NCBI GenBank assembly: GCA_021809305.1
Contig: JAKBAF010000102.1
Span: 1 to 5,581 of the forward strand
Reading direction: 5' to 3'
Origin: a bacterium
Lineage (GTDB): Bacteria; Chlamydiota; Chlamydiia; Chlamydiales; JAFEGQ01
DNA length: 5,581 nucleotides
Below the pieces are notes generated by a model, which saw only the letters and a program-made list of their open reading frames with translations, was not told the origin of the DNA and did no database searches. Below are positions 1 through 4,528 of the stretch, in pieces. Both the position numbers and the translations under genes were made by a program. Positions within the stretch are counted from its first letter, which is position 1; each line of letters starts with the position of its first letter.

Positions 1-912
1 TCACGGCTCCTCTTTCCAGATCTAGCGTTAGGCCATCTAAGACGGGGGCTTAACATAAATTTCCAGAGCAAAATTTTGAAGCATGAAGATGCAATCGTCA
101 AGGGGGAAGCCGACACCATTCTTATCGAGCTTTCGGGAGGCGCGCGCGTTGCACCTGCTGCCCCTCTGACGCTTATCTGGGCGAAGCTTCAGGGGCGTGA
201 CTGGTCCGCTCCATGCTTCCCCTGCACTATGAAGGGAATGGATTACTACGCCTGCTTATCCAAGACAGGTACTTTGAACTACTGGAATCCATTGGAGGGC
301 GAGGTTTCATATAGCTCTAAAGCTGAGCCCAATATTTCCTTTAGCCCTAGAACACATGATACAAATTTCGGCTGGAGCGACGCTAACTACCCCTTCTATT
401 GCCTAAGACGGCCAAAACACAGAAATCTTAGCGACTGGTTGGTCGCCCCTTTAAGGGATGATAAGAATAGGCTCGGCGTCTGGAATTTAGGAGTAAGAGA
501 CGAGGTGGATAACCTCTTTTTTGAAGAAGGAGTAGTCTCTATTCAAGGACACCTAGGACCGAACAAACACGGCTATTTACTCATACAAGATGGTCAAAAG
601 CAGCTCTGGGTCTGGTCGCCTTCCCAGAAAGAAAATATTAAAATTGTTGATGACTGTATCGGAGCGGTCCTTATATCTAAGGGGTCATACCTCGTTGCGA
701 TCGCCCAAATAAAACCCCAGGGAGCGCAGTGCACCCTCCAAAGCTTCCTCCTAACTGATAAGGAGGGGCACCTGAAGCTACAGCCTCTGGGCGTCTATAC
801 CTCGAAGGAAATTGGAGAGACCATTCACATTTATGCAGAAAGGGACCTTCTCTTTGTCGAGAGGCCGGAGGGCGTCGATGTGTGGCGTTTTGGCAGCCAA
901 GAAAAAATGTAA
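1..912 (+). CDS. Beta-propeller (WD-like) protein, 3' part of a gene running off the left edge
   Basis: I do not recognise the family. The frame is open from base 1 to the TAA at 910-912 (303 visible residues). The only start-like codon near the left end is a TTG at 76 with no Shine-Dalgarno site before it, and the first in-frame ATG is at 229, so the gene most likely begins outside the window. Counting from the TTG, short hydrophobic-Trp segments recur: LNYWNP (67-72), LGVWNLG (133-139), LWVWSPS (177-183) and VDVWRFG (267-273). Their tryptophans are 66, 44 and 90 residues apart, and 44-45 is about one WD40 blade, so this looks like degenerate propeller blades; residues 224-239 may be another blade end. 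I see no signal peptide or membrane segment in the visible part. Such propellers usually act as scaffolds, often as the C-terminal half of a larger protein, but any catalytic part would lie upstream. Bases 301-660 are about 44% G+C by hand count, lower than the neighbours. A complete protein starting at 76 cannot be excluded. Confidence 0.6.
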   Translation, partial: SRLLFPDLALGHLRRGLNINFQSKILKHEDAIVKGEADTILIELSGGARVAPAAPLTLIWAKLQGRDWSAPCFPCTMKGMDYYACLSKTGTLNYWNPLEGEVSYSSKAEPNISFSPRTHDTNFGWSDANYPFYCLRRPKHRNLSDWLVAPLRDDKNRLGVWNLGVRDEVDNLFFEEGVVSIQGHLGPNKHGYLLIQDGQKQLWVWSPSQKENIKIVDDCIGAVLISKGSYLVAIAQIKPQGAQCTLQSFLLTDKEGHLKLQPLGVYTSKEIGETIHIYAERDLLFVERPEGVDVWRFGSQEKM

Positions 913-917
913 GCCGC

Positions 918-1757
918 TTAATTGAAATCGCCCCACTCGGGATTGATAAGGCGGCGATCCTCGTTGAGGGCATCGATCCGCTGCATCTCCTTTGGAGAGA
1001 GAGTAAAATCGAAGATCGCGGCATTCTCTTTAAGACGTGCGGGTGAGCTACTCTTTGGAATAGCCGCCATTCCCTTCTGTATGAGCCAGCGAAGAGCAAC
1101 CTGTGCGGCGGTTTTTGAATGCGCCCCTCCAATCTTTTGAAGCTCCTCATTGCTTGCAACAAGCCCGCGTCCAAGCGGACAGTAGGCCGTAAGAATGATC
1201 TGATGCTGAGTGCAAAAATTTAAGAGCTCACTCTGGTTCAAGAAGGGATGAAACTCAACCTGATTAACTGCAATCTCGGCGCTCTCTAATGCCTCTTCAA
1301 GATGGGCGATGGTGAAGTTACTCACACCGATTGAGCGGAGCTTTCCATCCTCAACAAGTTGCTGCATGGCGCCGAGTGTCTCTGCAAAAGGGACCGAGCG
1401 ATCAGGCCAATGAATGAGGAGTAGGTCGAGGTAGTCGCATTTGAGCTCTCGAAGGATGCGGTCAAAAGCTGCTGGGACTTTTTTTTCCGTATAGTCACCG
1501 AACCAGAGTTTCGAGGTGATAAAGAGTTTTGAGCGGTCATACCCTGTTAAGGCGCGACCAATTTCCGGCTGGTTGTCGTAGGCTTGAGCGGTGTCGATGT
1601 GGCGATAGCCAATCTCAAGTGCTGCGCGAAGAGCTGATTCGCACTCCCGGCCAGTTAGCTTCCCCGATCCAACGCCGAGAGTCGGCATGGAGGCGCCACT
1701 TCGCAGGACAAGGAGGTTTGTGGCAAGCGCTGTCTCTACTGCGGGGTTACTGCTCAT
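918..1757 (-). CDS. Aldo/keto reductase, 2,5-diketo-D-gluconate reductase (DkgA/DkgB)-like
   Basis: Complete 279-residue cytosolic NADPH-dependent oxidoreductase of the aldo/keto reductase superfamily, which reduces aldehydes and ketones to alcohols. The family signature GYRHIDTAQAYDNQ spans residues 50-63. The catalytic tetrad is intact: D55, Y60, K83 (ITSK) and H116 (LLLIHWP). GVSNF (144-148) and NQVEFHP (165-171) are typical barrel strands, and IPKSS (233-237) with R241, E244 and N245 matches the NADPH 2'-phosphate pocket. Length and the ending RLINPEW resemble DkgB (about 267 residues), but the true substrate cannot be read from sequence. I chose the ATG at 1757 because AGGAGG lies 6 bases upstream, behind a near-consensus promoter, and family homology begins soon after. 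A longer in-frame reading to 1898 would add 47 unconserved residues, cross the promoter and run into mqnE. The stop faces the propeller gene's stop across 5 bases. It is transcribed divergently from mqnE and may simply be a general carbonyl detoxification enzyme. Confidence 0.95.
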   Translation of the reverse strand: MSSNPAVETALATNLLVLRSGASMPTLGVGSGKLTGRECESALRAALEIGYRHIDTAQAYDNQPEIGRALTGYDRSKLFITSKLWFGDYTEKKVPAAFDRILRELKCDYLDLLLIHWPDRSVPFAETLGAMQQLVEDGKLRSIGVSNFTIAHLEEALESAEIAVNQVEFHPFLNQSELLNFCTQHQIILTAYCPLGRGLVASNEELQKIGGAHSKTAAQVALRWLIQKGMAAIPKSSSPARLKENAAIFDFTLSPKEMQRIDALNEDRRLINPEWGDFN

Positions 1758-1763
1758 GTTAGG

Positions 1764-1769
1764 CCTCCT
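1764..1769 (-). promoter_or_regulatory. Shine-Dalgarno site of the aldo/keto reductase
   Basis: On the minus strand this reads AGGAGG, a full match to the anti-Shine-Dalgarno core, 6 bases before the ATG at 1757. It decides the start of the reductase against the longer in-frame alternative. Confidence 0.88.
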
Positions 1770-1776
1770 GCCTCGC

Positions 1777-1793
1777 TTAATTATTCTTATTAA
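1777..1793. repeat. Short AT-rich inverted repeat over the -10 region of the reductase promoter
   Basis: TTAAT (1777-1781) and ATTAA (1789-1793) form a 5-base dyad with a 7-base centre, covering the -10 hexamer of the leftward promoter. It could be an operator for a dimeric regulator, but AT-rich dyads of this size are common by chance and no regulator gene is next to it. Confidence 0.3.
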
Positions 1794-1807
1794 CAAGCAA
1801 TTGTCAA
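1780..1807 (-). promoter_or_regulatory. Sigma70-type promoter for the aldo/keto reductase
   Basis: On the minus strand the -35 box is TTGACA (1802-1807, six of six consensus bases). A 16-base spacer separates it from a -10 box AATAAT (1780-1785, five of six). Transcription would begin around 1773, leaving a very short leader that holds the AGGAGG site and leads into the ATG at 1757. The consistent order of promoter, ribosome site and start makes this the best supported regulatory site in the window. No equally good promoter is visible for the opposite direction. Confidence 0.75.
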
Positions 1808-1813
1808 GGCGTG

Positions 1814-1839
1814 AGAGCTTGCGTTCCAAGAAGAGCTCT
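1814..1839 (+). other. Possible stem-loop upstream of mqnE, followed by a T run
   Basis: AGAGCT (1814-1819) can pair with AGCTCT (1834-1839) around a 14-base loop, or CTTG (1818-1821) can pair with CAAG (1827-1830). A run of six T (1849-1854) lies 9 bases after the stem. This faintly resembles an attenuator, but the stem is short and the T run is not adjacent, so it may be accidental. It matters only if mqnE transcription starts upstream of it, which the sequence does not settle. Confidence 0.22.
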
Positions 1840-1864
1840 GATAGCGTCTTTTTTGGCTGCCGAT

Positions 1865-1870
1865 AAGGAG
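1865..1870 (+). promoter_or_regulatory. Shine-Dalgarno site of mqnE
   Basis: AAGGAG sits 8 bases before the ATG at 1879. It supports that start over the in-frame ATG at 1924, which has no such site although family homology becomes clear only after it. Confidence 0.8.
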
Positions 1871-1878
1871 AGAGCAGG

Positions 1879-3009
1879 ATGATAGACGTTGAGTGCAAAA
1901 CGGTAGAAAAGCTTCAGCTAACTATGCCAACAAGAGAGCTCCAAGCGATTGCAGATAAGGTCGCCAAGGGTGAGCGGCTTAACTCCGAAGAGGGGCTCTC
2001 TCTTCTGATTTCGGGTGAGGACGAGAGCGTTGCGCGACTTGCAGATAGTGTGCGCAAGCGAGTCGCTGGCGATACGGTTACCTTCGCCTCTACCCTCTAC
2101 ATCCATCCTACAAATCTCTGCGAGCTCTCCTGTCCGATGTGCTCCTACTATGCCAAGCCTGGCTCGCCTAAGGCGTGGTTCCTAACGCCAGAGGAGGTCG
2201 AGGCAAAGGTCAGGGCTGCGATACCGAGGGGCCTTAGCGAGATTCATGTTGTGGGTGGCCTCTGGAGAGATTGCAATCTCGACTACTATCGCGATATTTT
2301 TACGCGCATCAAGGCGATCGATCCCAATTTGCACATCAAGGCCCTCACGCCCGTTGAGTACGACTTTCTTGCAAAACTCCATGGGATAAGCGTCGAAGAG
2401 GTTCTGCAATTAATGATCTCCTGGGGCTTAGGTTCTCTGCCAGGTGGAGGCGCTGAAATTCTTGTCGAAGAGATCCGCAAAGCACTTGCTCCCCAAAAAA
2501 TCACCTCCGATGAGTACCTTGCCATCACCCGTATCGCACATAAGCTCGGTCTACCCTCGAATGTGACGATGCTCTTTGGTCATGTCGAAGAGCCGCACCA
2601 CATCATCACTCACCTTATGCGCGTGCGCGATCTACAAGATGATACCGGCGGATTTTTGGCCTTTGTTCCTTTGCGATACCATCGGGAGAACAATGCTCTT
2701 GGAAAACGCGAAAAGAGGTTGAAAGCCTCGCTTAGTGTGAAGGTCATCTATGCTGTCTCACGGCTAATGCTAGATAACTTTCCCGATCTGAAGGTCCTCT
2801 GGAACTACTTAGGTGTTGATCTGGCACTCGAGATGCTTCGCTCGGGAGGCAATGATCTCTCCTCTACGAACGAGGATGAGAAGATCATTGTGATGGCCGG
2901 CGGGATAGGAGAGAAGGTCAAGATGAGCGCTGAAACAATGAGGTCTCTGATTCAGGGAATTGGTCGCACGCCTCGTCTAACCCATTCAGGGGAGAGGAAG
3001 AGAGGATGA
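1879..3009 (+). CDS. mqnE: Aminodeoxyfutalosine synthase MqnE (radical SAM)
   Basis: Cytosolic radical S-adenosylmethionine enzyme of the futalosine menaquinone pathway. It adds the 5'-deoxyadenosyl radical to 3-[(1-carboxyvinyl)oxy]benzoate, the MqnA product, forming aminodeoxyfutalosine with loss of CO2. The 4Fe-4S cluster motif C-x3-C-x2-C is at C81, C85 and C88, after HPTNL (76-80). VVGGL (124-128) corresponds to the SAM-contacting strand. HIKALTPVE (152-160), SLPGGGAEI (186-194), MLFGHVE (231-237), LQDDTGGF (252-259) and SRLMLDN (294-300) are MqnE-type blocks and separate it from the related cyclase MqnC. At 376 residues it has about the normal length. Oddities: WR follows VGGL where other members usually have HP, SYY follows the third cysteine region where AFYR is common, and the C-terminus after IGRTP diverges; its last residues are coded by the purine-rich tract that serves as mqnA's ribosome site. 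Its stop overlaps the mqnA start by 4 bases (ATGA), so the two are probably translationally coupled. Confidence 0.93.
   Translation: MIDVECKTVEKLQLTMPTRELQAIADKVAKGERLNSEEGLSLLISGEDESVARLADSVRKRVAGDTVTFASTLYIHPTNLCELSCPMCSYYAKPGSPKAWFLTPEEVEAKVRAAIPRGLSEIHVVGGLWRDCNLDYYRDIFTRIKAIDPNLHIKALTPVEYDFLAKLHGISVEEVLQLMISWGLGSLPGGGAEILVEEIRKALAPQKITSDEYLAITRIAHKLGLPSNVTMLFGHVEEPHHIITHLMRVRDLQDDTGGFLAFVPLRYHRENNALGKREKRLKASLSVKVIYAVSRLMLDNFPDLKVLWNYLGVDLALEMLRSGGNDLSSTNEDEKIIVMAGGIGEKVKMSAETMRSLIQGIGRTPRLTHSGERKRG
2993..2998 (+). promoter_or_regulatory. Shine-Dalgarno site of mqnA inside the end of mqnE
   Basis: AGAGGA lies 7 bases before the mqnA ATG at 3006, within a purine-rich stretch that also codes for the last residues of MqnE. 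With the ATGA start/stop overlap at 3006-3009 this fits coupled translation. Confidence 0.6.
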
Positions 3010-3785
3010 AGCCTCTTCGTATAGGACTTCTTACCTACCTCAATACCCTGCCACTCGCCCTCGGACTCGAGCTTGGAGAGATACCCTGCTCGTTCGATCT
3101 TGTTCGTGGAGAGCCCGCAGAGCTAAATGCCGCGCTGCTAGAAAAGCGGGTCGATCTCACGTTAATGAGTAGCGCAGCCTATCTGCGTCTTGGACAAGAG
3201 GCTAAACTGATCTCATCACCACTTGGGATTGCCTGTATGGGAAAGGTTGGCAGCGTCACTTTTCATGTGAAAGGAGATCTGCGATCCTTAAATGGCGAGG
3301 AGGTAGCCGTGATGGCTGAGAGTGCAACAGCCGCCTCTCTACTGGAGCTCCTCTGCAGGCGACTCTGGTGTATCTCGCCGCGCTTTATTAAAGTCGCATC
3401 TGTTGAGGAGGCTTCCCGCTATCCCGGATTTCTCTTAATCGGAGATCGAGCACTCTTTCATCCCAGCTTCCCGGGTTACTCCTCAATTGACCTAAGCCTC
3501 GCTTGGACCGAGATGACAGCTCTTCCTATGACCTTTGCAGTTGTCGCTGTACGGCGAGAAGTATGGGAGGGGCGCCAAAGCGAGGTGGTCTTAGCACAAG
3601 CTGCGCTCATGCAATCACTCGAATGGAGCGAATCGAATAGCGAGAGGGTGCTCAGTGAGGCGTCATCGCGCTGGGCGCTCCCGCCCCTCTCCATTGCCAA
3701 CTATCTCCGCCGCCTGACCTACCGTCTTGGACCAAAAGAGCTTCGCGCATTAACCCTGTTTAGTGAATTCTCAAACGCAAATTAA
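3006..3785 (+). CDS. mqnA: Chorismate dehydratase MqnA
   Basis: 259-residue cytosolic enzyme with a periplasmic-binding-protein-like fold. It opens the futalosine pathway by dehydrating chorismate to 3-[(1-carboxyvinyl)oxy]benzoate. Visible family features are IGLLTYLNTLPL (6-17) with the conserved YLN, LTLMSSAAYL (51-60) with the paired serines of the ligand site, LLIGDRAL (143-150), and DLSLAWTEMTALPMTFAV (162-179), the characteristic W-x-x-x-T-x-L-P block. There is no signal peptide, as expected for this intracellular branch of the fold. Length is normal for MqnA. It begins inside the end of mqnE and is followed after 11 bases by ubiE, so all three are likely co-transcribed. MqnD shares the fold and is the main alternative, but the LLIGDRAL and W-x-x-x-T-x-L-P blocks together with direct linkage to MqnE favour MqnA. 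Confidence 0.9.
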   Translation: MKPLRIGLLTYLNTLPLALGLELGEIPCSFDLVRGEPAELNAALLEKRVDLTLMSSAAYLRLGQEAKLISSPLGIACMGKVGSVTFHVKGDLRSLNGEEVAVMAESATAASLLELLCRRLWCISPRFIKVASVEEASRYPGFLLIGDRALFHPSFPGYSSIDLSLAWTEMTALPMTFAVVAVRREVWEGRQSEVVLAQAALMQSLEWSESNSERVLSEASSRWALPPLSIANYLRRLTYRLGPKELRALTLFSEFSNAN

Positions 3786-3796
3786 AAGTTAATTAA

Positions 3797-4528
3797 ATGG
3801 TGGAATCCCAATACAGCAAGGCCGATCCAGAGACGATTAAGTCGCTCTTTAGTAGTATTGCAGGAAGCTACGATCGAACTAACTCTCTTCTCTCGCTTGG
3901 CCTGCATCGATTTTGGAATCGCGCACTGGTGCAACTTGTAGAGAAGCGCTTTCAAAAGGGACCACTCCTTGATCTCTGCTGTGGGACAGGTGCCATCGCA
4001 ACCCTGTGGCTTAGACGCAGAGAGATTCCTACCGAGGCGCTCTTACTAGATTTTTGCCCCGAGATGCTGCTGATCGCAAAGGAGCGTACGGACAGGGTTT
4101 GCCCTGGCCACTACCTCTCCTTTATTGAGGGCGATGCGCACCTGCTTCCCATCACATCTGGTAGCATAGAAGTTGTGACAACCGCCTATGGTGTTCGCAA
4201 CCTCCATGACATAAAGAGGGTTGCAGATGAGGTCTTGCGCGTTCTAAAGCCGCGTGGCACCTGGGCTATCCTGGAATTAACAAGGCCGACAAACCCCCTT
4301 CTTCGCTTTGGCCACTCCCTCTATCTCAAGACCCTGCTACCACTACTTGGGGGGCTCAGCGCCTCCAATCAGAATGCCTACTCCTACCTATCATCTAGCG
4401 TACGCTCTTTTATTGCGCCGAGTGAGCTTTTAGCGACGCTTCAAGAACGCGGCTTCACCCCAATTGAAGTACGGCCTTTGCTAGGTGGAACAGCCACACT
4501 CTTTGTCCTTGAGGGGCGCCCCTCTTAG
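3797..4528 (+). CDS. ubiE: Demethylmenaquinone methyltransferase UbiE/MenG
   Basis: 243-residue SAM-dependent C-methyltransferase, probably membrane-associated, catalysing the last step of menaquinone synthesis: methylation of demethylmenaquinol. The UbiE signature YDRTNSLLSLGLHRFW (25-40) matches except for T28, where Met is usual. SAM-binding motif I is LLDLCCGTG (57-65), followed by LLLDFCPEML (82-91), EGDAHLLP (111-118), YGVRNLHD (131-138), RVLKPRGTWAILEL (148-161) with R153 where glycine is typical, and AYSYLSSSVRSF (194-205). The ATG at 3797 is forced because an in-frame TAA directly precedes it. The 11-base gap after mqnA has no clear Shine-Dalgarno site (it is AT-rich), so translation may depend on ribosomes ending mqnA or on an unstructured leader. 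In some bacteria the enzyme also serves ubiquinone; with mqnE and mqnA alongside, a menaquinone role is the natural reading. The TAG overlaps the stop codon of the convergent gene. Confidence 0.95.
   Translation: MVESQYSKADPETIKSLFSSIAGSYDRTNSLLSLGLHRFWNRALVQLVEKRFQKGPLLDLCCGTGAIATLWLRRREIPTEALLLDFCPEMLLIAKERTDRVCPGHYLSFIEGDAHLLPITSGSIEVVTTAYGVRNLHDIKRVADEVLRVLKPRGTWAILELTRPTNPLLRFGHSLYLKTLLPLLGGLSASNQNAYSYLSSSVRSFIAPSELLATLQERGFTPIEVRPLLGGTATLFVLEGRPS
4511..4524. repeat. Perfect 14-base palindrome at the ubiE convergence point
   Basis: GAGGGGCGCCCCTC is a perfect palindrome lying in the last codons of ubiE, one base before the stop of the convergent gene. In RNA it could fold as a 5-bp GC-rich stem with a GCGC loop on either strand. 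No T run follows in either direction, so it is at best a weak bidirectional terminator, and it may just reflect codon choice for the end of UbiE. Confidence 0.3.

Noticed and set aside
694..703. GCGATCGC octamer as found in cyanobacterial repeat HIP1
   Set aside because: I noticed only one copy in the window, within coding sequence, so it is consistent with chance.
677..1174. A 165-codon minus-strand open frame crossing the propeller gene and the reductase end
   Set aside because: It lies in another frame over two better supported genes, its product is low-complexity and Arg/Ser-rich, and it has no recognisable motif; it is a shadow frame.
1801..1830. Rightward promoter for mqnE using TTGTCA at 1801-1806 as -35 box
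   Set aside because: At 16-18 bases downstream there is no sequence resembling TATAAT, so the apparent -35 match is a by-product of the opposite-strand TTGACA.
1758..1898. A 47-residue N-terminal extension of the aldo/keto reductase starting at 1898
   Set aside because: It has no family similarity, overlaps the mqnE start on the other strand and would place the near-consensus promoter and AGGAGG site inside the coding region.
1924..1926. Alternative mqnE start at the internal ATG
   Set aside because: Homology would allow it, but it has no Shine-Dalgarno site, whereas AAGGAG is well placed for the ATG at 1879.
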